From Nitrospirota bacterium (GTDB lineage: Bacteria; Nitrospirota; Nitrospiria; Nitrospirales; Nitrospiraceae), in the NCBI GenBank assembly GCA_040757595.1, contig JBFLWP010000022.1, positions 1 through 53,935 on the forward strand: 53,935 nt of DNA, read 5' to 3'. A model generated the notes under the pieces. The model searched no databases. It saw only the letters and a list, made by a program, of their open reading frames with translations, and was not told the origin of the DNA. The position numbers and the translations under genes are program-made. Each line of letters opens with the position of its first letter. Position 1 is the first letter of the stretch. Of the stretch, positions 17,660 to 25,033 are shown piece by piece.

Positions 17660-18577
17660 TCAGTGTCCCCTCTGAGCCAGGAACCCATCGTGCCGAGCCG
17701 TTCCGAAAGGCGGACGCGCACGCGCCGGCCACCCGCCAGCACAGACACGGCGCGGGAGATGATCGGCGGTCACCTGTCGGCCTGCCTTCGTGACGGCCCA
17801 CTGGACGCATCGTTGCAACTCGCGGAGATTGCCTGGCCAGGAGTACCGCGCCAGCACGATCCTCGCCTCCTTGCTGAAACCCCGGACGTCTCGATCCGTC
17901 TCCCGATTGGCCTGCCTCAGAAAATGTTGGCTCAGCAGGAGCACATCCCGCCCGCGCTCCCGCAACGGCGGTACGTTCAAGACGACTCCCCCACTCAAGC
18001 GCTCGCCCAGGTCGGCCCGTAAGCGCTCTGCGGCGGCCGGCTTGTCTTGCGTGCCGACACCCGTCGTGATGGCCGCAATGATCCGGACGTGGGCGGTAAC
18101 CCCGTCGGTCGCGCCAAGCCGCTCCACCGTGCCGGTCTCCAGCACCTGCAGCAGCCGGGCCTGCGCCCAGGACGGCAAGGCTTCGACATGCCGCAGGAAC
18201 AGGGTCCCGCCCTGCGCCAACTCCAAGAGGCCCGGACAGCCCTGCGGCAGGCAGCCACAGATTCCGGCCGCACAGCCGAAGAGTTCAAAGGGGAGCCTCA
18301 TCGTCGCGACCGCCGTGCAATCCAGCAGGACGAATGGGCCGCCCCGGTAGGAACTGCGCCCGTGGATCACTTCAGCCACCAGGCGCTTCCCCGTCCCCTC
18401 CTCCCCCTCCAGGAGCACGGGCACATCGTAGGGAGCCACTTGGCGGAGGAGGCGCCGGAGCGTCCGCATCGGCGGACTCGTGCCGAGGAGGTCCTGATCG
18501 CTGGCCACGGTGGTCGGCTCGGACCAGGCCAGAATCGCATGCGGAGGCGAAGCGATCAGGGTCATGCCCGATTCCAT
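17660..18577 (-). CDS. Degenerate sigma-54 activator AAA+ protein
   Basis: This 305-residue protein aligns by motif with the central domain of NtrC-type activators: DLLGTSPPMRTLRRLLRQVA, Walker A GEEGTGK, arginine-finger block LRADLGERLSGGVVLNVPPL and sensor-2 region YSWPGNLRELQRCVQWAV. The GAFTGA loop that contacts sigma-54 is absent (ELFGCAAGICGCLPQG replaces it), Walker B reads TLFLRHVEALP instead of TLFLDEI, and there is no receiver or Fis-type HTH. It should neither hydrolyse ATP nor remodel sigma-54, but could assemble with the intact paralogue encoded just upstream (inference). The ATG at 18577 has GGAG at seven bases. Confidence 0.8.
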   Translation of the reverse strand: MESGMTLIASPPHAILAWSEPTTVASDQDLLGTSPPMRTLRRLLRQVAPYDVPVLLEGEEGTGKRLVAEVIHGRSSYRGGPFVLLDCTAVATMRLPFELFGCAAGICGCLPQGCPGLLELAQGGTLFLRHVEALPSWAQARLLQVLETGTVERLGATDGVTAHVRIIAAITTGVGTQDKPAAAERLRADLGERLSGGVVLNVPPLRERGRDVLLLSQHFLRQANRETDRDVRGFSKEARIVLARYSWPGNLRELQRCVQWAVTKAGRQVTADHLPRRVCAGGWPARARPPFGTARHDGFLAQRGH

Positions 18578-18611
18578 GAACAAGCTCCGTGCCCGGGGAG
18601 CGCCCGGGCCG

Positions 18612-18668
18612 TTCCCGAGTCGGGAATGAGCGAAAGACGGCGAAACTCTGGAATGTTCAGGCCTGAAC
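18612..18668. promoter_or_regulatory. Two palindromes upstream of the degenerate activator
   Basis: GTTCAGGCCTGAAC at 18655-18668 is a perfect 14-bp palindrome. TTCCCGAGTCGGGAA at 18612-18626 is a 7+1+7 palindrome. They lie in the 195-base gap between the NtrC-type gene and the degenerate activator, 35-90 bases before the latter's start. Either can be an operator; a Fis-type HTH regulator binds such dyads. I see no good -24/-12 (GG-N10-GC) promoter on the minus strand here. Confidence 0.4.
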
Positions 18669-18772
18669 CACATCGCACGTGCGGGCGGTGTTCCGGAGCC
18701 AGCCCGGGCGAGACTCTGGCGGAATGGCCCATTCGCCAGGGCGAGCGCGTCAGCCTCGCCGGGCGTTCTGTC

Positions 18773-20191
18773 CTACCGAACAGGCTTCTCCACGAGCCGT
18801 GGACCCCTCTTCTGTAGGCCATAGAGGCGCATTTTCACATACAGGGTCTTATAGTCCACGCGCAGACGCTTCGCGGTTTCCGTCTTGTTCCATCTGGTCT
18901 CCTCCAGGGTCTGGAGGATGGCCGCCCGTTGCGCCGTCTCCGCCGCCTGCCGCCCGATTTCGGCCAGCGTCTCGCCTAGCCGGAGTCCGAGCACCGGTCC
19001 GCGGCCCGGTTGCGCGGCTGGGTTCCTGACGGGCGGCGGCAGATGCTCCGGCTCGACGACCCGGTCCGCCATGATGACCGCCGCCCGCACGCAATTCTGC
19101 AGTTCCCGCACATTGCCCGGCCACGGGTAGGTCTCCAACAGACTCATGGCGGCGGGGCTCACGGTGCGCACGTCCTTCTTATAGGTGCGGCTGGCCGTCA
19201 TCAGCGCATAGTGCACCAGGAGCGGGATGTCCTCCTTTCGCTCTCGCAGGGTCGGCATCCGGATCGTGACGGTGTTGAGACAATGGTAGAGGTCGCGCCG
19301 AAAGGACTCCTCCGCCACCATCCGGTCCACATCCGCATTGGTCGCGGAGATGACCCGCACGTCCGTGCGGACCGACTGCGCCCCTCCCAGCCGTTCCACT
19401 TCGTCGGACTCCAGGACGCGGAGCAATTTGGGCTGGACGGCAAGCGGGACGTTGCCGATCTCGTCGAGGAACAGGGTGCCCTTGTCGGCGCGCTCGAATC
19501 GGCCCGGCCTGGCCTGCACGGCACCTGAAAAGGCCCCGCGCTCGTGGCCGAAGATCTCCGCTTCCACCAGGGTCTCGGGCAAGGCCCCACAGTCCATCAG
19601 GATGAAGGGGCCGCGTCCGCGGGGACTGAGGGCGTGGATTGCACGGGCGGCCAACTCCTTGCCCGTGCCGTTTTCTCCCAAGAGCATCACGGGCACGTCG
19701 AAGGGCGCCACCTGCCGGATCTGCTCCAGCACAGCCAGGAGAGCCGGGCTCGTGCCCACCAACTTGCGGACGGGGACCGGCGGAACTCCGCCGCTGGCCT
19801 CGTCCAGCTTCTGTTCCAGCTCCTGGAGATGCACACAGTTCCGGACGGCCATCTTGACCCGCGGCAAGGACAGGGGTTTGCTCAAGTAGTCGTAGGCCCC
19901 GGCCACGATGGCGTCCTCGACTTCCTGTCGGGTGCCGTAGGCCGAGAGCATGATCACTCGGTGGTAGCCGAGTTCCGGAATGAAGGACTCCTTGAGCAGC
20001 TCCATCCCGTTTGCATCGGGGAGCCGGACGTCCAGGAGCACGACGTCAGGGGGATGGTTTGCGAGGTGGGCCAGCGCCTCCTTGGCACACCCCGCCGTGA
20101 CGGGGCCATAGCCTTCCGCCCGGAGATATTCGGCCAGCATGTCTCGAATCTCCGGATCATCGTCCGTGATCAGAATACGCTCGTTCGCCAT
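18773..20191 (-). CDS. NtrC-family sigma-54-dependent response regulator
   Basis: This 472-residue protein has three full domains. The receiver (1-120) shows ILITDDDPEIRDML, VVLLDVRLPDANG and YLSKPLSL. The AAA+ domain (about 145-380) shows Walker A GENGTGKE, Walker B TLFLDEIG, sigma-54 loop GAFSGA (a Ser variant of GAFTGA) and arginine fingers FRRDLYHCLNT. The Fis-type HTH at the end reads LEETRWNKTETAKRLRVDYK. It activates sigma-54 promoters when phosphorylated. The ATG at 20191 places the receiver at the normal distance; the 110-codon extension to 20521 is rejected. It heads the signalling cluster. Confidence 0.9.
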   Translation of the reverse strand: MANERILITDDDPEIRDMLAEYLRAEGYGPVTAGCAKEALAHLANHPPDVVLLDVRLPDANGMELLKESFIPELGYHRVIMLSAYGTRQEVEDAIVAGAYDYLSKPLSLPRVKMAVRNCVHLQELEQKLDEASGGVPPVPVRKLVGTSPALLAVLEQIRQVAPFDVPVMLLGENGTGKELAARAIHALSPRGRGPFILMDCGALPETLVEAEIFGHERGAFSGAVQARPGRFERADKGTLFLDEIGNVPLAVQPKLLRVLESDEVERLGGAQSVRTDVRVISATNADVDRMVAEESFRRDLYHCLNTVTIRMPTLRERKEDIPLLVHYALMTASRTYKKDVRTVSPAAMSLLETYPWPGNVRELQNCVRAAVIMADRVVEPEHLPPPVRNPAAQPGRGPVLGLRLGETLAEIGRQAAETAQRAAILQTLEETRWNKTETAKRLRVDYKTLYVKMRLYGLQKRGPRLVEKPVR

Positions 20192-20342
20192 CGCCAGGCT
20201 CGTGTTCCACTGACCGGTCACCATGCGGGGCGCCACGGTGACGGACACGGTCCCTGCGCCACACCGATGCCACATCCCTTGGAGGCCTGCGGCCCCCCGC
20301 TTCACCGTTGGGCCATGACGACTCGTGCATGACCGGCCGCTC

Positions 20343-20561
20343 CTATTTCCAGAGGTCTCTGATTGCTCCACAGCGGTCACATCGGCCGAGCGTCCTCCGC
20401 CTATCCCACGCCGCGGTGCAACACAAGAGATGTCGCCCGGTAGCCTGGTCATCCACCGTGCAGAGGCCCGCTTGGCTGAGGAGACAGTCAAGACAGAACT
20501 GCATCCCAGGGAGTCGGGCAAGAACCTCCTTCATCATTCGCTCCACCCGGATGGCATCCAT
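20343..20561 (-). CDS. Small cysteine-rich protein, putative zinc-binding
   Basis: This 72-residue protein has the ATG at 20561 behind GAGGAGG at seven bases, a strong site that argues for a real gene. It contains FCLDCLLSQAGLC, LLCCTAAWDRR and GRCDRCGAIRDLW: two CxxC pairs and further Cys that could bind zinc. I do not know the family. It lies 151 bases upstream of the NtrC-type regulator on the same strand, so they may be co-transcribed. Confidence 0.6.
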   Translation of the reverse strand: MDAIRVERMMKEVLARLPGMQFCLDCLLSQAGLCTVDDQATGRHLLCCTAAWDRRRTLGRCDRCGAIRDLWK

Positions 20562-20804
20562 CGAGTCCTCCTCTGCACCCATCAACGTCACCAACGCTTG
20601 AAGATGAGGGTGAGGATGTCTTGAGTAAGGGGGAGCTCTCCCCTCTAACACCTTGGAGTAGGGACCCACCCTCTTTCTCCGGCCCACAGGAACAGCGCCG
20701 TACTCAACCGGGGTTCCGTGGCGAGAATGCCATCAACTGTATGGGAGCATCTCCGTCCGCGAGACACGGTCGGAGGAGCGCCGGCGTAACTGCGCGAATA
20801 ATTA

Positions 20805-20817
20805 GGGGGGGGGGGGG
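20805..20817. repeat. G13 homopolymer in a 350-base non-coding stretch
   Basis: Thirteen consecutive G residues follow ATTA. The stretch 20562-20913 has no clear gene; on the minus strand, one frame just upstream of the tract reads GGRRRWIVEHSSGWLRHAAR, which loosely resembles the RRRWxVER block of IS5-type transposases, so an IS scar is possible. A tract this long is prone to polymerase slippage and to sequencing error. It lies after the stop of the PAS-PAS gene, so it would not switch that gene's frame. Confidence 0.7.
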
Positions 20818-20913
20818 AATTCTTCCCGTGCCGCGTGCCGCAGCCAGCCGCTGGAATGTTCCACGATCCAGCGGCGTCGGCCGCCGTGTCGGCTTGCATG
20901 AGCCATCGTGTGC

Positions 20914-21696
20914 CTACCCTCGGACCTTGATCCCTCGTCGCCATCGCGTCGGTTCAGTCACCTCCACGATGACGCCCGTCATCTTCACTGTACGGCCGCC
21001 CTCTTTGACGGCGCTGATGTAGTCGCGGACCCGGAGCACCCGACCGTTGGCCGCCCGCATGCGATACTCCGCAACGCGGCTTCGCCTCGTCGTCACCACC
21101 TGTCTCCGTATTCGCAACGTGTCGCCAAGATCGTCCGGATGGATCAGGTCCTCCCACGACAACCGGTGATGCAGCCACGGCTCCCTCGGATATCCAAGAA
21201 GCCGTTCATATGCCGCACTCGCGTAGGTCATCGCGAAGGATGTGGGGTCAGCCTCCCAGACGATGGCGTCCAGAGAGGACAGAAGGGTTTCGTACCGCCG
21301 CAAGAAGCGAATGAGCTCGGCCTCTGCGTTCTTGCGAGCGGTAATGTCCCGGAAGATGACCACGGCGCCGGTGACTCGCCCCTCGTGGTCGCGAACAGGA
21401 TGCCCGCTGTATTCAACGGGAAACGCAGATCCGTCACGCCGCCAGAAGACTTCGTCATCGACAGAGCAGGGCGTGCCGTCCCGGAGGATCCGGAGCAACG
21501 GACAGGCATCGAGCGGATACTCCGTCCCATCGGGCAAGTGACAGTGGATAAGGGAATGATGGTCAGCTCCGAGAACTTCCTCCAGCCGATATCCCAGCAG
21601 CTCCATTGCCGCTTGATTGAGGAATGTAAAGGACCCGTGGCCGTCAAAGCCAATGATCCCTTCCCCAGCCCATTCGAGTAGAGGCAATTCAGGCAT
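20914..21696 (-). CDS. PAS-PAS protein without output domain
   Basis: This 260-residue protein has two PAS/PAC units. The first starts at once (EWAGEGIIGFDGHGSFTFLN) and ends FRDITARKNAEAELIRFL. The second (about 135-250) has DAIVWEADPTS, WEDLIHPDDLGDTLRI and MTGVIVEVTEPTRW. No kinase, GGDEF or HTH follows; the frame stops 22 residues after the second PAC. Such units normally precede a catalytic domain, so this is either a stand-alone sensor or a gene whose 3' part was lost at the scarred G13 region. There is no clear ribosome-binding site, so the N-terminus may also be truncated. Confidence 0.75.
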   Translation of the reverse strand: MPELPLLEWAGEGIIGFDGHGSFTFLNQAAMELLGYRLEEVLGADHHSLIHCHLPDGTEYPLDACPLLRILRDGTPCSVDDEVFWRRDGSAFPVEYSGHPVRDHEGRVTGAVVIFRDITARKNAEAELIRFLRRYETLLSSLDAIVWEADPTSFAMTYASAAYERLLGYPREPWLHHRLSWEDLIHPDDLGDTLRIRRQVVTTRRSRVAEYRMRAANGRVLRVRDYISAVKEGGRTVKMTGVIVEVTEPTRWRRGIKVRG

Positions 21697-21840
21697 AGTG
21701 CCACATGGACGTTCGAAGTCGGGGGCATCGCGATGGAACGTTAACTAGCAAGACAAATACCCGCACACGAATCCGTCGCGGCTTCATGAAAGTTCACGCA
21801 CTGTCAACGACTTACAGTTCGATCCGGGGAAGGCCAGGGT

Positions 21841-21963
21841 TTATGTCCATCTGGGCTGTAGCAGGATGCAACAGATACAATACTCATTGGTGTTGAATAA
21901 CTCCTCATAAGTATCATGAAGCAATATCTTTAGTCTATTGAAAAAGCCAAGAAGTCTTGCCAT
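21841..21963 (-). CDS. Small hypothetical protein
   Basis: This 40-codon frame starts with ATG at 21963 after AGAGGTGG at good spacing and encodes MARLLGFFNRLKILLHDTYE, then ELFNTNEYCICCILLQPRW. A longer version from GTG at 22092 gives 83 residues. The DNA is much more AT-rich than its neighbours, suggesting foreign origin. I do not recognise it. It is divergent from the XRE gene at 22121. Confidence 0.35.
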   Translation of the reverse strand: MARLLGFFNRLKILLHDTYEELFNTNEYCICCILLQPRWT

Positions 21964-22120
21964 GTTTACCACCTCTTTTGGGAAGAAAAACAGCTCGTAC
22001 AAACGGCCTAAATCTTGCCTCTGTGGATCTTTACTCCCTGCCTCCTCACCGGGTGTGAAGAGATGAAACGAGGCATACCGGTTCGCCAGCACAGGCAGCC
22101 CGTGGCATGAGGCCAGACCT

Positions 22121-22573
22121 ATGGGTCACAAATCGCGAAGACGCCTGGTTTCCAAGCCCCAAGCCAACTCCCCGCATCGGGAGATTTGTGTGAGGGTCGG
22201 GATGCGGGTCGCTGAATTACGGCGTCGTCGTGGCTGGACACAGGAGGGCCTCGGGGAGAAAGCGGGGATGCATCCTACCTATATCGGCGGGATTGAACGC
22301 GGCGAGCGCAATCTTTCCCTGGTCAACCTGGAGAAGATCGCGAAGGCTTTCGACATGCCGCTGGGAGCATTCCTCTCAGGTGAGCCGGAAGGAATTGTCG
22401 CGGCGAGAGTGGAACCTCCCCCGCCCGCCCAGCCAGCCGATTTCGATCTGCTCTTCCTCAGCTATCTGCAATTCTTTCGCACGCATTGTCTCAACTGCGA
22501 TGCATTAGCCACCTTTCGGGCGAAAAGCAGGGTACTGACAACCCCATCGCCGTCCAAACACCCCTCTGTATAG
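22121..22573 (+). CDS. XRE-family transcriptional regulator
   Basis: This 150-residue protein has a lambda-type HTH at about 24-86 (VGMRVAELRRRRGWTQEGLG, then MHPTYIGGIERGERNLSLVN). The C-terminal part is Pro-rich, then hydrophobic (FDLLFLSYLQFFRTHCLNCD), and may bind a ligand or partner. The ATG at 22121 follows GAGG at eight bases. The flanking intergenic DNA on the left is AT-rich. No toxin gene is adjacent, so it is probably a regulator rather than an antitoxin. Confidence 0.8.
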   Translation: MGHKSRRRLVSKPQANSPHREICVRVGMRVAELRRRRGWTQEGLGEKAGMHPTYIGGIERGERNLSLVNLEKIAKAFDMPLGAFLSGEPEGIVAARVEPPPPAQPADFDLLFLSYLQFFRTHCLNCDALATFRAKSRVLTTPSPSKHPSV

Positions 22574-22680
22574 GAAGGGGGAAACGAAACCCGCATGGAT
22601 CTGAATCCTCCGACCTCTCCACCGAGCATCCTCAAGTTCGTTGCGCATTCGAGTCAATTCTCTGGAGCAACCGGAGGTGA

Positions 22681-23022
22681 GTAAAGAACCCCGCCCAAAG
22701 GACAAGGCCTCCAATTCCCTGTTTGTGAAGACCCACCTATGCGGTTACTAAACCACCATACTCGGGAGGGTCACAGAGAGCGGGCCGTTCTACATTCCAC
22801 ACTCACAGATCCAAAGACCCTGAAGTCGGTGCAGCGAGCGAGAACGGACGAAGGCAACGGACAGGAACTTCATCGGGATTGGGTTTGCCGCCAGAGATTT
22901 TCGGGTTCACTAGTCCTGCCAGGAAACCCCGTGCTTTTCGCGGGGAGGAATGACAGCCCGTAGCGAAGCGGAGGCCCGTTTCAGTTTTGGTTTCAAGATG
23001 CCCCGCCCTTTGGGCGGGGTAA
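22681..23022. mobile_element. IS200/IS605-type end hairpins without transposase
   Basis: Three palindrome-type ends lie here with no transposase gene. GTAAAGAACCCCGCCC (22681-22696) is the exact reverse complement of the right end of the element at 7836-8570. AACCCCGTGCTTTTCGCGGG followed by GAGGAATGAC (about 22923-22952) resembles the right ends of IS605/TnpB elements. GATGCCCCGCCCTTTGGGCG then GGG (about 22995-23017) matches the left end of the 7.8-kb copy. This looks like layered insertion and deletion. The rest of 22574-23024 shows no gene I can support. Confidence 0.55.
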
Positions 23023-23024
23023 TT

Positions 23025-23242
23025 CACTTCGGGCGTCGCGGTGTTGCCCCTCGATGAAGAAGTCTGCAAACTATCAAACTATTCGGAAAGGAGCGGGGCC
23101 GCCTGAGGAAGCTAGGACGAACGGTCGGAGATTGCGATCTGTTTATTGCTTGTACCGCTCTTCAGAATCAACTGACCCCATGTACCAATAATCGGCACTT
23201 CGAGGTGGGCGAGGACCTGAGTCTGCTGTCGCTACGTGGCTA
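23025..23242 (+). pseudogene. vapC-type PIN toxin, truncated and frameshifted
   Basis: The plus strand reads GVAVLPLDEEVCKL in one frame, then LFGKERGRLRKLGRTVGDCD and LFIACTALQNQLTPCTNNRH to a TAA at 23242 in another. This is the C-terminal half of a VapC PIN domain (GD-x-DLFIA and TNN-x-HF). The frame is broken by a tandem duplication of CAAACTAT (23067-23074 and 23075-23082). Removing one copy restores a continuous VCKLFGKERGR. The 5' half is missing, replaced by the IS200-type end at 23017. The gene is dead. Confidence 0.75.
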
Positions 23243-23251
23243 AAAGTACTC

Positions 23252-23284
23252 ATTCCTTGCCGCTACCGGCAGAAGGCAAGGAAT
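23252..23284 (+). terminator. Hairpin after the vapC remnant
   Basis: ATTCCTTGCC (23252-23261) pairs with GGCAAGGAAT (23275-23284), a perfect 10-bp stem with a 13-base loop, ten bases after the vapC stop. No T-run follows, so termination is possible but not certain. The remaining stretch to 23426 shows no gene. Confidence 0.4.
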
Positions 23285-23433
23285 CTTCATCGGGACCGAC
23301 CGAGCACGCGCTCAGAATCCTCTAACCGTCCTTATCACCTAACCGCACCCGCTGGTTTCCTCCGATTTCCACCCCTCTCCAGCCAGGAAGTTCTGACTGG
23401 GGAACGGACCAGGGTCTCCGCGAATTCATTGAA

Positions 23434-24172
23434 GGGTCATGACTAGTTTAGCGCATGAAAAACGTTAAACTACGCAGTCATGACGCGGCAAAATCGATAC
23501 GTGCATCGTGCCCATGTTTCTGCGCGCCAATTTCGGGCCCTCGTCCGCCTCTTCGCCCTGGATCTGGAGGCTACGAAAGTGGCGGTGCTGACCGGCCTCA
23601 ACCGGAACACGGTCAATCGGTACTTCATGGCCCTCCGGCAGCGGATCGCCCGAGCCTGTGAACAGGAAGCTCCGTTGCGCGGGACCGTGGAGGTCGATGA
23701 ATCGTACTTCGGGCCACGCCGCGTGAAGGGGAACCGGGGCCGGGGGGCGGGCTGCAAAACGATCGTGTTCGGCATCTTCAAACGCAACGGCAAGGTCTAC
23801 ACGGAGATCGTCCCCGATGCGAAAAAGCGCACCCTGCAAGCCATTCTGCGCGGCAAGGTCGCACGCCGTAGCATCATCCATTCGGACGGCTGGCGGGGCT
23901 ATGATGGGCTGGTGGATGTCGGGTACCGCAAACACCATCGTGTTCATCACGCCGACAATGTGTTCGCGCTCGGGTCCGGCATTCACATTAACGGCATTGA
24001 GAGTTTTTGGGGAACCGCAAAGACGCGGTTGGCCAAACGACGGGGTATCCGGCCCCACCTCTTTTACCTGCATCTGAAGGAGTGTGAATTCCGGTTCAAT
24101 TATCGCCATGGCAACCTGTATAACAAACTCCTGGAGATGCTCAGACAAGACCCGCTAAACTAGTCTTGACCC
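23434..24172 (+). mobile_element. IS1595-family insertion sequence, apparently complete
   Basis: Inverted ends GGGTCATGACTAGTTTAGCG (23434) and CGCTAAACTAGTCTTGACCC (to 24172) match at 19 of 20 positions. The flanks carry a direct repeat CATTGAA at 23427-23433 and 24173-24179, as expected for a target duplication (IS1595 elements usually give 8 bp; 7 are exact here). One transposase gene fills the interior. The intact ends and gene suggest a recent insertion. Confidence 0.85.
23480..24163 (+). CDS. IS1595-family (ISXO2-like) transposase
   Basis: This 227-residue DDE-type transposase shows TGLNRNTVNRYFMALRQRI as an N-terminal HTH, then TVEVDESYFGPRRVKGNRGR with the first catalytic Asp, SIIHSDGWRGYDGL with the second, and HINGIESFWGTAKTRL with the final acidic residue. 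ISXO2-like transposases of this size are typical of the family. The stop codon lies inside the right inverted repeat. No frameshift or internal stop is seen, so it may be active. Confidence 0.9.
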   Translation: MTRQNRYVHRAHVSARQFRALVRLFALDLEATKVAVLTGLNRNTVNRYFMALRQRIARACEQEAPLRGTVEVDESYFGPRRVKGNRGRGAGCKTIVFGIFKRNGKVYTEIVPDAKKRTLQAILRGKVARRSIIHSDGWRGYDGLVDVGYRKHHRVHHADNVFALGSGIHINGIESFWGTAKTRLAKRRGIRPHLFYLHLKECEFRFNYRHGNLYNKLLEMLRQDPLN

Positions 24173-24247
24173 CATTGAATAATCAGGCCAGTTCCATATA
24201 CCAGGGCGAATCGTCGGGGCCACGTTTTAACCGCTGCCCTGACTTCC

Positions 24248-24616
24248 TCAATGACCTACGGTAACCGGGGACTTGCCGCGCCGCTTGCTGGTTCGAGCCC
24301 GGACCGTGCCGTACCGCCGCCCACGCGGAGCCTGGCGGATCGCAATCTCGACATCCTGGCCCAGCAATGAGAGAAAATGAACGAACCGTTCAACCGAGAA
24401 GCCGGACATCTGCCCCGCCAGCAATTTAGACACCTTTGCCTGGTCAACGCCGAGCCTCGTTGCGATCTCCGCCTGCGTCCCTCCGCATCCTCTGATCGCG
24501 TCTTGTAGGGCCTGGAGCAAGCTGCTTTTCAAGATCAATTCAGCCGACTTCTCTTCCGAAAAGCCCAGGTCACGGAATACATTGCCGCTGCCTTTCGTGA
24601 CGGAGGCACGTGTCAT
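24248..24616 (-). CDS. HigA-like antitoxin (XRE-type HTH)
   Basis: This 122-residue protein has an HTH at about 35-90 (LLQALQDAIRGCGGTQAEIA, then LGVDQAKVSKLLAGQMSGFS, ending FLSLLGQDVEIAI), the compact form found in antitoxins paired with HigB/Gp49-type toxins. The C-terminal tail is basic. The start at 24616 has AAAGGAG at eight bases and overlaps the toxin stop (ATGA). It should bind the operator upstream of the pair and neutralise the toxin. The toxin gene upstream is frameshifted as written. Confidence 0.85.
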   Translation of the reverse strand: MTRASVTKGSGNVFRDLGFSEEKSAELILKSSLLQALQDAIRGCGGTQAEIATRLGVDQAKVSKLLAGQMSGFSVERFVHFLSLLGQDVEIAIRQAPRGRRYGTVRARTSKRRGKSPVTVGH

Positions 24617-24950
24617 GGACTTTGCTCCTTTCTCCACTTCAGCATCTCACTGTAACGTGCTTTGGCCCGTTGCAAGTCCGGCCTGGCCGTCTTCTGTGTT
24701 CTCTTTTCAAACGCATGCAGCACATAGACCGCTTCCTCGAACTTCGCCACATAGATGACCCGATAGGCCCCCTTTCACCGTGGACCCGGATTTCTTGCGC
24801 GCCTGGCCCCACAGCGGGCATCGGCTTCCGATCATCCGGTTCTTTCCCTTGCTGGACTTTGTAGAGTTGATAGCCGGCATCCTCTCGCTCCTCGTCCGGG
24901 AACTCTCGAAGGTCCTGTTGGGAGGCGCCCACAAAGTGAACCGACTTCAT
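24613..24950 (-). pseudogene. HigB/Gp49-type toxin, one-base frameshift
   Basis: The first frame reads MKSVHFVGASQQDLREFPDE, then EREDAGYQLYKVQQGKEPDD up to GAQEIRVHGERG. The expected continuation, YRVIYVAKFEEAVYVLHAFE then KRTQKTARPDLQRAKARYSE and WRKEQSP, lies one frame over and ends in the ATGA overlap with the antitoxin. The break is at the C5 run 24768-24772 (plus strand), which appears one base short. The domain is DUF891 (phage-derived Gp49-like), a translation-dependent mRNase family. Since homopolymer undercalls are a common sequencing error, the gene may in fact be intact. Confidence 0.8.
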
Positions 24951-24963
24951 CTATTACCAAGGA

Positions 24964-24981
24964 TATGCCAATTATGGCATA
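24964..24981. promoter_or_regulatory. Palindromic operator of the HigBA-like pair
   Basis: TATGCCAATTATGGCATA is a near-perfect 18-bp dyad (arms TATGCCA and TGGCATA around ATT/A) 14-31 bases upstream of the toxin start. This is the usual place and form of a site for autorepression by the antitoxin-toxin complex. It overlaps the likely promoter. Confidence 0.55.
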
Positions 24982-25033
24982 AATACAAGGGGTGCCACTG
25001 TACCGGAAAGCCGTTGATCGCGGACTTTCCGTT

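Noticed and set aside
18578-18772. Possible sigma-54 (-24/-12) promoter before the degenerate activator
   Set aside because: No GG-N10-GC arrangement with the flanking consensus could be found on the minus strand.
24285-24305. TGGTTCGAGCCCGG, another T-arm-like sequence
   Set aside because: It is inside the HigA-like antitoxin gene and has no matching tRNA arms.
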